NCBI RefSeq assembly: GCF_034931365.1
Contig: NZ_JAYGII010000056.1
Coordinates: 1 to 11,310, forward strand
DNA length: 11,310 nt
Direction: 5' to 3'
From: Natronospira elongata
GTDB taxonomy: Bacteria; Pseudomonadota; Gammaproteobacteria; Natronospirales; Natronospiraceae
Below, one piece after another: positions 1 through 5,638 of this stretch. Numbering within the stretch: the first letter of the stretch is position 1; the number at the start of each line of letters is the position of its first letter. The position numbers were made by a program, and so were the translations under genes. A model generated the notes under the pieces. That model saw nothing but the letters and a program-made list of their open reading frames with translations, searched no databases and had not been told where the DNA came from.

Positions 1-326
1 GGCCACTACACTGATTCCTGTCGCCTGGCCGGACAGGCCGGCACCGAATCACCCGGCTCCGGGGGCCAATACGGAGCAGCCAGCGCGGGCCCAGTGGCTT
101 GGTAACGCCCGCAGTCGGTCACGGTTCGTCTGCTCCGCAAAGCACCTCCAGAATCGGGGACCGACCGTCGGGGCCACGAGACGGCCCTTTTTCTTCCTTC
201 CGGATACTGCAAGTTTGCAGCGGCGTGTTTCTGGGGAACCCGCGCCTGTACGGGGGGTCAGGAACAGGCCGCAGGTCCAATGGGCCGCTCGCCAACGGGA
301 CCACAGCCAGAGAAAAGGGGGTAGCC
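1..326. other. Left flank; possible 3' tail of an upstream gene, then intergenic
   Basis: Frame +1 is open from the window edge to a TAA at 103-105, giving 34 codons ending GPVAW. This could be the C-terminal tail of a gene that starts outside the window, but it has no recognisable motif and is too short to call. From 106 to 326 I see no convincing gene; the open frames there are arginine/proline-rich and lack a ribosome site. At 207-220 there is a perfect inverted repeat, CTGCAA-GT-TTGCAG. Its core GCAAGTTTGC (209-218) differs at one base from the GCAAGCTTGC palindrome that recurs at 7562, 8137, 8355 and 10415. It lies about 110 bases upstream of the next start codon. Confidence 0.3.
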
Positions 327-809
327 ATGAAACAATTCTTCATGCCCGGTGTGCAGGGGGCGGTGACCGTGGATGTCTTTCTCGGTGACCTGCCGGGCGG
401 GCCGGTCTACCGCGATGCCTTGTGTTGTCATGTCGGCTGGGCCGACCGAATCCGGCGGGGTCGCTACCGTCTGCTCCGGGAGCAGCGCAGCCACTGCCAG
501 TACCGCCTGAGCAGCCTGCGTCATCACTGCCGCTGGAACGGTATCAACTGGCATCAGGCCGCCTTCCGCCGCTGGGGTGTTCCCAGTTACGGGGTGCTGG
601 AGATTCAGCCCCTGCGTTTTCGCTTTGCCGCCCGGTTCGAGCCTGGTGGCGTGTATTTGGTCAGTGACTGGATCTCGGTCTACGAGGCGGGTGATTGTGT
701 CCGCCTGTCTCCGGACCTGGAAGCCCGGCTGATCGAATCCATCGATCCGTCCACCCCGGCGAAAGCATCAACGCCAGGCCAGTCAGCCGACGCCATCCCG
801 ATCCATTGA
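327..809 (+). CDS. Hypothetical protein upstream of the Cas adaptation genes
   Basis: This 160-residue product is not recognised. The ATG at 327 follows a good purine-rich ribosome site (AAAAGGGGG at 313-321), which decides this start over earlier in-frame ones. The middle is rich in Arg, His, Cys and Trp (for example RSHCQYRLSSLRHHCRWNG around residues 54-72), then a probable beta-rich part (LEIQPLRFRFAARFEPGG, then VYLVSDWISVYEAG). The last 25 residues are Ser/Pro/Ala-rich and look disordered. No signal peptide or membrane helix is visible. The basic, aromatic core would fit nucleic-acid binding, but that is inference only. It lies 118 bases before the Cas2-like gene on the same strand, so it may be a locus-specific accessory gene or the last gene of an effector operon upstream. 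A weak hairpin (CCGGGC-ACCA-GCCCGG, 812-827) without a T tract follows the stop. Confidence 0.65.
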   Translation: MKQFFMPGVQGAVTVDVFLGDLPGGPVYRDALCCHVGWADRIRRGRYRLLREQRSHCQYRLSSLRHHCRWNGINWHQAAFRRWGVPSYGVLEIQPLRFRFAARFEPGGVYLVSDWISVYEAGDCVRLSPDLEARLIESIDPSTPAKASTPGQSADAIPIH

Positions 810-871
810 GCCCGGGCACCAGCCCGGCGTGGCGATGCGACAGGCAATGTCGCGTTGCCGCTGCCGGGGGC

Positions 872-910
872 TTGTGGTGCATGAATTTGCCGTTATACCA
901 GTGAATTCAC
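872..910 (+). promoter_or_regulatory. Candidate promoter with palindromic operator for the cas operon
   Basis: In the 118-base gap before the Cas2-like gene, TTGTGG (872-877) and TATACC (894-899) are 16 bases apart and resemble a weak sigma-70 promoter. Immediately downstream is a perfect 10-bp palindrome, GTGAATTCAC (901-910), placed where a repressor would block transcription start. The ribosome site GGAGAGG (918-924) and the ATG at 928 follow. The promoter boxes are weak matches, and an EcoRI-type palindrome can arise by chance, so this is a suggestion. Confidence 0.3.
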
Positions 911-927
911 CCAGACCGGAGAGGCCC

Positions 928-1212
928 ATGTCCCGCGCCACGCAACTGACCTTCATCAGCTGGGATACCAGCGACAATGAACGCCGCATCGCCTTCGACC
1001 GCCTGGTCGAGCCCTTCTGCATCCACTACCAGGGCTCGGTCCGCCTCTGTCATCTGAGCGCGGAAGATCGCCGCCTGCTGACCCTAGCCCTGAGCCGGAT
1101 TGCCACCCGCGAAGACCGCCTCATCATCACGGTGGTCAGAAAGGCCCCGGAAGAGGCCGCCATACAGGGCCTGGCCGGCCCGCCCCAGCCTCATCAGGCC
1201 ATTCTCATCTGA
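928..1212 (+). CDS. Diverged Cas2-like protein encoded upstream of cas1
   Basis: The product is a 94-residue protein with the order of elements expected of a Cas2 ferredoxin-like fold. These are beta-1 (LTFISWDTS, Asp13), a helix starting DNERRIAFDRL, beta-2 (IHYQGSVRLCHLS), a second helix (AEDRRLLTLALSRIA) and beta-3 (RLIITVVRK). It lines up by eye with the canonical Cas2 encoded at 2188: both have an aromatic-Asp pair at residues 12-13, then a charged helix, then a (H/Q)YQ/QYS strand. Cas2 dimers bridge two Cas1 dimers in the spacer-integration complex. A second Cas2-fold protein could be an alternative subunit, a regulator, or a VapD/toxin-like relative. The start is set by GGAGAGG at 918-924. 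The gene is 46 bases from cas1 and probably co-transcribed with it. The Cas2 assignment comes from motif reading without a search, and overall identity to the downstream Cas2 is low. Confidence 0.68.
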   Translation: MSRATQLTFISWDTSDNERRIAFDRLVEPFCIHYQGSVRLCHLSAEDRRLLTLALSRIATREDRLIITVVRKAPEEAAIQGLAGPPQPHQAILI

Positions 1213-1258
1213 AAGCCGGCCACGCCGGTGGCCCCTAGCAACAATAGAGGATCCGCCC

Positions 1259-2185
1259 ATGCATACCGTTGTCATTGACAAGCCCCGCCTTCGCCTGAGC
1301 CGGGAACGCCAGAGCCTGCTGGTCCACGATGAGCAGGGCCTGCGCCACCGCATCCCCTTCAGCCAGATGGATGGCCTGCTGCTGTCCAGCAAGGTGCAAC
1401 TGGATTCCAGCCTGCTCTGTCACCTCAGCGAGGCCGGCATCCCGGTCACCGCCCTGCCGGCCAGAAAGGGCAGGGCCTGTGTCATGGCCGCCCCGCCCGG
1501 GGCCACCGCCCGGCGCCGGCGCGACCAGTATCTGGCTGCCATCGACCCGGCCCGCAGCCTTGCCCTGGCCCGGCCCTTTGTGGCTGCTCGTCTCAGGGGC
1601 CAGCAGGCCGTCCTGCGTCTGCTCGCCCGCCGCCGGCCCGAACACCGCCGCGAGCTGATTCGCGCGGCCGCCATTGCCCGGTCCAGCCGCAGAAAGCTCG
1701 GCGCCGCCGGCAGCCTCGCCCGCCTGCGGGGCCTGGAAGGCCGTGCCACCCGCGCCTACTTCCAGGCCTGGGGCCGCTGCCTGCCCGCCTCGGCGGGCTT
1801 TGCCGGCCGCAACCGCCGCCCGCCCAGGGACCCGGCCAACGCCGTGCTGTCCTACCTCTCCACCATTCTCGTGCGGGAAGCCGAAACCGTCTGCCATCAG
1901 GTGGGCCTGGACCCCATGCAGGGCTATCTCCACGAAGCCGACTGGAATCGCCCGGCCCTGGCCTGTGATTTGATGGAAGTGGTGCGGCATCGGGTGGAGC
2001 TGATGACCCAGGAGCTCTTCTCCCAGGGCATTCTTCGCTCTGATCAGTTCAGCAAAGCCACGCAACATGGCTGTCGCATGAATCCTGCCGCCCGCAGGGC
2101 GGTGGCCAATCACTGGGCGGGGCTCCGGCATGGCATTCGCCGACAGCTTCTTCAATCGATCTACCATCTGATCCGGGAGCTTTGA
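1259..2185 (+). CDS. cas1: CRISPR-associated endonuclease Cas1 (spacer integrase)
   Basis: Cas1 is the metal-dependent integrase that, with Cas2, inserts new spacers at the leader-proximal repeat. The product is 308 residues, normal for the family. The N-terminal beta domain (about 1-80) carries RIPFSQMDGLLLSS. The helical catalytic domain shows the hallmark residues: Glu160 in RGLEG..TRAYF, His225 in GYLHEADWNRPALA, and Asp237 with Glu240 in CDLMEVVRHRVE. The conserved DPANAVLSYLSTIL helix (191-204) is also present. All catalytic positions are intact. The ATG at 1259 is preceded by AGAGGA (1246-1251). The frame is open further upstream, but that part overlaps the Cas2-like gene and lacks Cas1 sequence. 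The stop is two bases before the cas2 ATG, so the genes are translationally close. No reverse-transcriptase or Cas6 fusion is present. The subtype cannot be told from Cas1 alone by eye. Confidence 0.97.
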   Translation: MHTVVIDKPRLRLSRERQSLLVHDEQGLRHRIPFSQMDGLLLSSKVQLDSSLLCHLSEAGIPVTALPARKGRACVMAAPPGATARRRRDQYLAAIDPARSLALARPFVAARLRGQQAVLRLLARRRPEHRRELIRAAAIARSSRRKLGAAGSLARLRGLEGRATRAYFQAWGRCLPASAGFAGRNRRPPRDPANAVLSYLSTILVREAETVCHQVGLDPMQGYLHEADWNRPALACDLMEVVRHRVELMTQELFSQGILRSDQFSKATQHGCRMNPAARRAVANHWAGLRHGIRRQLLQSIYHLIREL

Positions 2186-2187
2186 TC

Positions 2188-2544
2188 ATGAGCAACAGAA
2201 AGCGTGACTGGCTGATCGCCTATGACATCACTTGTGCCCGCCGTCGCAGGCGGATAGCCGGGTGCCTTGAAGACCATGCATTCCGGGTGCAGTACTCGGT
2301 TTTCGCAACCCGCCTGAGCCAGGCCGGCATGGCCGCCCTGGCCCGCGAACTCGAAACCCACTGCGACCCGGCGGATGGTGATGACATCCAGATCCTCGAG
2401 CTGCCGGCTGGCGAGGAACCGGCATTGGTCCGCAACCCGCTTTCACTGGATGGCGTCAGCGGCAGACTGGCCGAACGCTTCCAGCAGGCCCCGGATACGG
2501 TTGCAGAAGAATATTCGGAGACGTCATATTGGAGGGCGGTATGA
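2188..2544 (+). CDS. cas2: CRISPR-associated protein Cas2
   Basis: This is canonical Cas2, the dimeric scaffold of the Cas1-Cas2 adaptation complex. The family signature is clear: strand WLIAYDITCARRRRRIAGCL with Asp13, then FRVQYSVFATRLSQ, and a third strand DDIQILEL. The product is 118 residues, about 20 longer than a typical Cas2. The extra part is a C-terminal tail (from about residue 73) of low recognisability ending in ETSYWRAV. Such tails often contact Cas1, but that is inference here. The ATG at 2188 is chosen over a TTG at 2182 because GGGAG (2175-2179) is spaced correctly and the cas1 stop ends at 2185. It directly precedes the CRISPR leader, the usual place for the last adaptation gene. 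Confidence 0.95.
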   Translation: MSNRKRDWLIAYDITCARRRRRIAGCLEDHAFRVQYSVFATRLSQAGMAALARELETHCDPADGDDIQILELPAGEEPALVRNPLSLDGVSGRLAERFQQAPDTVAEEYSETSYWRAV

Positions 2545-2681
2545 TGTGACTTTTTGTGGGTTGATTGGCCCAAGGGAGGGCTCAAGATTGCAGGCTCATG
2601 TACTTTTCCTGGCGGCAGTTTTGGATTTTCGGGAAACCCCCTTGCAAGCCCCTGAATCCAGGGCTATTCTGGAGCCGTAGA
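2545..2681 (+). promoter_or_regulatory. CRISPR leader with pre-crRNA promoter
   Basis: This is the 137-base gap between the cas2 stop and the first repeat. It has T-rich runs (ACTTTTTGTGGG, GTTTTGGATTTTC) unlike the GC-rich genes. A sigma-70-like pair, TTGCAA (2642-2647) and TATTCT (2665-2670) with a 17-base spacer, would start transcription a few bases before repeat 1 at 2682. The array is therefore probably transcribed on the plus strand. This agrees with the repeat ending in ATTAAGAC (a usual 3'-end type for repeats) and with the degenerate repeat lying at the opposite end. Confidence 0.75.
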
Positions 2682-4199
2682 GTCCGAATACGTGGCCCGC
2701 TTGATAGGGCATTAAGACCTGGATTAAAAGCCGAGGCTACCAATCTGGCCGTCCGAATACGTGGCCCGCTTGATAGGGCATTAAGACTCCTGACTCTGTC
2801 AGACCGATATCCTCGGCCAGTCCGAATACGTGGCCCGCTTGATAGGGCATTAAGACATCATGGCGCGAGCCTCCTTGGGATCTTCACTCTCGGTCCGAAT
2901 ACGTGGCCCGCTTGATAGGGCATTAAGACAGATGGCCATACTTCCCTTTTAATTGATCATCTGGTCCGAATACGTGGCCCGCTTGATAGGGCATTAAGAC
3001 ACATCCACCTTCTCCTTAGCCTTTTTCCCCTCGCGTCCGAATACGTGGCCCGCTTGATAGGGCATTAAGACGCCAAAGCCACTGACCAGTTTCCCAGTCA
3101 AACTCAGTCCGAATACGTGGCCCGCTTGATAGGGCATTAAGACGCGGTCTTGCCGCAGCCATAAGGGCCTACGAGCTGTCCGAATACGTGGCCCGCTTGA
3201 TAGGGCATTAAGACCTGATCAACCGAGAGGGGTCCACTGAACGCGCCTGTCCGAATACGTGGCCCGCTTGATAGGGCATTAAGACGCCGATGGGGAGTGA
3301 GGGTTCGGTGGCGCATCAGTCCGAATACGTGGCCCGCTTGATAGGGCATTAAGACGCCATCGAGGCCCTTCTCAAAAATGGCCGCCAACACGTCCGAATA
3401 CGTGGCCCGCTTGATAGGGCATTAAGACCAGCAGCCCAGCTCGAAGAAGCTGCACTGCCTGTCCGAATACGTGGCCCGCTTGATAGGGCATTAAGACAGC
3501 GACCGGAAGGTCGCTTTTTTCGTTCGTGCAAGTCCGAATACGTGGCCCGCTTGATAGGGCATTAAGACTCAGCCATCAGTTCCAAGTCCAGGTCGGAGTG
3601 GGTCCGAATACGTGGCCCGCTTGATAGGGCATTAAGACCGCCTGGCCTACTGCGATGTCGTCCACATCATCAGGTCCGAATACGTGGCCCGCTTGATAGG
3701 GCATTAAGACAACCTCGTCTGCCGAGCGGAAGTACTCCGGCGTCCGAATACGTGGCCCGCTTGATAGGGCATTAAGACGAACCCCCGGGGGAGGGGGTTG
3801 GCGGCCATGATGGCGTCCGAATACGTGGCCCGCTTGATAGGGCATTAAGACGCGAACATGCCGCGCTGGAAACGAGTCTGGCCCGGTCCGAATACGTGGC
3901 CCGCTTGATAGGGCATTAAGACTGCCTTCTTTTGGCGCGATTCGACCTTGGCCGTGTCCGAATACGTGGCCCGCTTGATAGGGCATTAAGACGGGAGAAG
4001 CCCGCGATGTTCTTTCTGCATGTTTCGGTCCGAATACGTGGCCCGCTTGATAGGGCATTAAGACACCGCCAGATCGCGCACCACCCCATCGCTACCCAGT
4101 CCGAATACGTGGCCCGCTTGATAGGGCATTAAGACAACGACCAAAGGCCTCGGCCACGGTCTCCTGGGTGTCCGAATCCGTGGCCCGCTTGATAGGGCA
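2682..4199 (+). CRISPR. CRISPR array: 21 identical 37-bp repeats plus one degenerate terminal repeat, 21 spacers
   Basis: The repeat starts GTCCGAATACG, has a core GGCCCGCTTGATAGGGC and ends ATTAAGAC. Complementary GCCC and GGGC in the core could form a short hairpin. Repeat starts are 2682, 2751, 2820, 2893, 2964, 3035, 3107, 3178, 3249, 3319, 3392, 3461, 3532, 3602, 3674, 3742, 3815, 3886, 3956, 4028 and 4099, all without a mismatch by eye. A 22nd copy at 4170-4199 has an A-to-C change at repeat base 9 and breaks off after base 30. Spacers are 31-36 bp, and I found none duplicated. The uniform repeats and intact cas1/cas2 suggest an array that has been active recently. The degenerate end marks the oldest side, away from cas2. 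The repeat length and ATTAAGAC end would fit type I or III systems, but no effector gene is here to decide. Confidence 0.99.
3498..3520 (+). terminator. Intrinsic-terminator structure inside spacer 12
   Basis: Spacer 12 (3498-3531) begins with a perfect 7-bp stem, AGCGACC-GGAA-GGTCGCT, followed by an unbroken T run to 3520. The stem, GNRA-type loop and U tract are what a Rho-independent terminator needs, in the direction of pre-crRNA transcription. It may have been captured from the terminator of a phage or plasmid gene. Whether it terminates in the array is untested. Confidence 0.6.
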
Positions 4200-4338
4200 A
4201 GCCCGGCTGGTCGCCGGGAGCTGCAAGCGACAAGCGCCAAGCTGCAAGTAGGGCGTTGCCAGTCATTGACTGGAAGCTGGTAGTAACGGCTTGCAGCTTG
4301 AGGCTTGTGGCTTGAAGCTGGCGGGCTCCGCCCGCCCT
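4200..4338. repeat. REP-like palindromic element interrupting the array end
   Basis: This 139-bp block directly follows the broken terminal repeat. It holds a hairpin CCCGGC-TGGTC-GCCGGG (4202-4218), a 30-base imperfect inverted repeat (4219-4248 with 4290-4319, 26 of 30 positions matching) made of AAGCTGCAAG-type units, an inner hairpin CCAGTC-ATT-GACTGG (4259-4273), and a closing hairpin GGCGGGC-TCC-GCCCGCC (4320-4336). Such paired GC hairpins and CTTGCAGCTTG-type repeats are typical of bacterial REP/BIME intergenic elements. There is no transposase gene inside, so movement would need help in trans. Confidence 0.75.
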
Positions 4339-4363
4339 GTGGCCCGCTTGATAGTGCATTAAG
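4339..4363 (+). repeat. CRISPR repeat remnant beyond the REP element
   Basis: These 25 bases match repeat bases 11-35 with one mismatch (G to T at 4355). They begin GTGGCCCGCTTGATAG and end GCATTAAG. The degenerate repeat at 4170-4199 covers repeat bases 1-30. The two therefore overlap by 20 bases, either as two separate old repeats or as one repeat with a 20-base duplication around the inserted REP element. Confidence 0.9.
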
Positions 4364-4486
4364 GGGGTTCCGACGGTCGGATGGGACCGCTCCCTTCGAT
4401 TGAGCCTTGGGGCTTTTTCTTCTTCTTCGATTCCTTCCGCGTGTCGTACTGATTCCGGGCTGGACGCTGGGCGGCGTCTGGCTGTC

Positions 4487-4569
4487 TGTGGCGCCCGCTC
4501 GCTTGACCTTCCCTCGGCGCGTAGCGCTGCTACGCACCTCAGTCCAGGTCGGCGCGAGCGAACGCCACA
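4487..4569. repeat. Long compound stem-loop
   Basis: Nested arms pair in order. TGTGGCG (4487-4493) pairs with CGCCACA (4563-4569). CGCTCGC (4496-4502) pairs with GCGAGCG (4554-4560), across a 2x2 internal loop. GACC (4505-4508) pairs with GGTC (4547-4550). At the tip, GCGTAGC (4519-4525) pairs with GCTACGC (4529-4535) around GCT. This is far more pairing than chance and is symmetric, so it would form on either strand. It may be a structured RNA, a palindromic mobile repeat or a folded recombination site. It has no T tract to make it a terminator. Confidence 0.6.
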
Positions 4570-4671
4570 GCCACCCAGCCACTCGCCCTCCCACCCAAGC
4601 AACGGAACAGGGTTCGCACGAAACAGGTTCTGTTGGCATCCGCCGGAGCGGCCCGCCCGATCGCGGGTGCT

Positions 4672-4700
4672 GAGGCTTGTCCCTGGCGGGCTTCGCCCGC
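4672..4700. repeat. Partial REP-like copy
   Basis: GAGGCTTGT (4672-4680) followed by CTGGCGGGCTTCGCCCGC (4683-4700) repeats the right half of the element at 4300-4335 (GAGGCTTGT, then CTGGCGGGCTCCGCCCGC), with about seven bases missing between the parts. It forms a GCGGGC-TTC-GCCCGC hairpin followed by TCTTTGTCTT. On the plus strand this could also act as a weak terminator just before the abiE promoter region. Confidence 0.55.
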
Positions 4701-4732
4701 TCTTTGTCTTCCGCCTTTATTGTCTATCTCAG

Positions 4733-4800
4733 ATGGACTTTATTGACTTTCTGTAAAGTCATGACTAGCTTTCTCTTTATAAGGTAGCGAGGAAGTCCAT
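4733..4800 (+). promoter_or_regulatory. abiE promoter with two nested inverted repeats (candidate AbiEi operator)
   Basis: This AT-rich stretch contains TTGACT (4743-4748) and, 17 bases on, TAGCTT (4766-4771) as a weak promoter pair. A perfect inverted repeat, TGACTTT-CTGT-AAAGTCA (4744-4761), overlaps the -35 box. A second, wider pair, ATGGACTT (4733-4740) and AAGTCCAT (4793-4800), encloses the promoter and abuts the ribosome site GAGGAA (4789-4794). AbiEi antitoxins of known systems bind inverted repeats in their own promoter and repress it, so this layout fits negative autoregulation. Confidence 0.6.
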
Positions 4801-4801
4801 C

Positions 4802-5638
4802 ATGAGTAGACAAAAAACCGATAATCTACAGCGAGTGCTGGAGGCGGTGCCGCCGGGGTTTCTGGTCGACTCCGCCTGGCTGGAGGCGAACCGGATCGGG
4901 CGTCGGTCCGCCTATCAGTATGTCCGGCGTGGTTGGCTGGAGCGTCTGGCGCGTGGTGTCTTTCGCCGCCCTCTGCCGGGGGGGCGCGGCCCGGACAGAA
5001 TCGACTGGCGAAGCTGCGTCCTTTCCATGCAGCACATCATGGGTTACCCGGTACATGTCGGGGCCATGTCCGCCTTGGCGCTGCATGGCCATCGCCATTA
5101 TCTGCCGCTGGGCAACGAGTCACTCTGGCTCCATGGCGACGTTCTGCCCAACTGGCTCTCCAGGCTGCCCCTGGATGTTTCTGTGGTCACCCGGAAAACC
5201 GCCCTTTTCGCTGATCCGGAAATCGGCCTGACGTGGGAGCGAGGCGGGCAGGACCCGGCCAGCCAGGCAACGGTGCCCTGGGGCTGGGCGCTGCGGTTGT
5301 CGTCACCGGAACGCGCCGTGCTCGAGGTACTCGACGAGCTGCCCGAGCACGAGTCCTTCCACAATCTGGAGATGGTTTTCCAAGGGCTGACCACATTGCG
5401 GCCGAAAGTGCTGGCGGATCTTCTGAGTCATTGCAACAAGATCAAGGTCAAGCGGCTGTTCTTCGTATTCGCCGATTACCATGGCCACGCCTGGCGAAAA
5501 CGGCTGAATCCTGACGACTTCGACCTTGGGCGTGGTGACCGCGCGCTGACCCGCGGAGGCAGGCTCCACCCCCGCTACCGCATTGTCGTGCCCGAGCCCT
5601 ATACCCGGGCCAGAGGCGAGGGAGGTACGAATGCGTGA
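4802..5638 (+). CDS. abiEi: Type IV toxin-antitoxin antitoxin, AbiEi family
   Basis: This 278-residue protein is the antitoxin and transcriptional repressor of the AbiE system. The N-terminal 55 residues form a winged helix-turn-helix (VLEAVPPGFLVDSAWLEANR, then GRRSAYQYVRRGWLERLARGVFRRP), the DNA-binding part of AbiEi. The family motif HVGAMSALALHGHRHYLPL follows at about 85-103. The C-terminal part has ERAVLEVLDELPEHESF, typical of the domain that neutralises the toxin. The ATG at 4802 has GAGGAA seven bases upstream. Its last codons overlap the start of the toxin gene by 8 bp, giving tight translational coupling. In type IV systems the antitoxin does not bind the toxin directly; it opposes its effect and represses the operon. 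The ends of the CDS look intact. The role in phage defence is inferred from the family and from the neighbouring CRISPR array. Confidence 0.9.
   Translation: MSRQKTDNLQRVLEAVPPGFLVDSAWLEANRIGRRSAYQYVRRGWLERLARGVFRRPLPGGRGPDRIDWRSCVLSMQHIMGYPVHVGAMSALALHGHRHYLPLGNESLWLHGDVLPNWLSRLPLDVSVVTRKTALFADPEIGLTWERGGQDPASQATVPWGWALRLSSPERAVLEVLDELPEHESFHNLEMVFQGLTTLRPKVLADLLSHCNKIKVKRLFFVFADYHGHAWRKRLNPDDFDLGRGDRALTRGGRLHPRYRIVVPEPYTRARGEGGTNA

Larger units (their letters stand above)
4364..4732. other. Gene-free stretch between the array and abiE
   Basis: I see no gene here. The open frames are Arg/Pro/Ser-rich with no ribosome site or family motif. The stretch contains a weak terminator-like AGCC-TTGG-GGCT followed by TTTT (about 4402-4417), a pyrimidine-rich run of TTC repeats (4416-4436), a large stem-loop (4487-4569) and a partial REP copy (4672-4700). 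These are listed separately where supported. Confidence 0.5.

Noticed and set aside
1235..2167. 310-codon open frame on the minus strand opposite cas1
   Set aside because: It is the mirror of a GC-rich real gene with clear Cas1 catalytic motifs; composition is Gly/Ala/Arg-rich with no motif.
3779..3801. Hairpin in spacer 16 (AACCCCC with GGGGGTT)
   Set aside because: The stem is GC-rich but no T run follows, so unlike spacer 12 it does not make a terminator; one such hairpin in 21 spacers can be chance.
2565..4132. Several long open frames across the CRISPR array on both strands, with repeated peptide units
   Set aside because: The repeated peptides are translations of the 37-bp repeat, and variable parts are spacers; no ribosome site or family motif.
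4058..4639. Minus-strand frames of 157-193 codons over the REP and stem-loop region
   Set aside because: They translate CRISPR repeat remnants and palindromes and are Arg/Pro/Ser-rich; non-coding repeats explain the sequence better.
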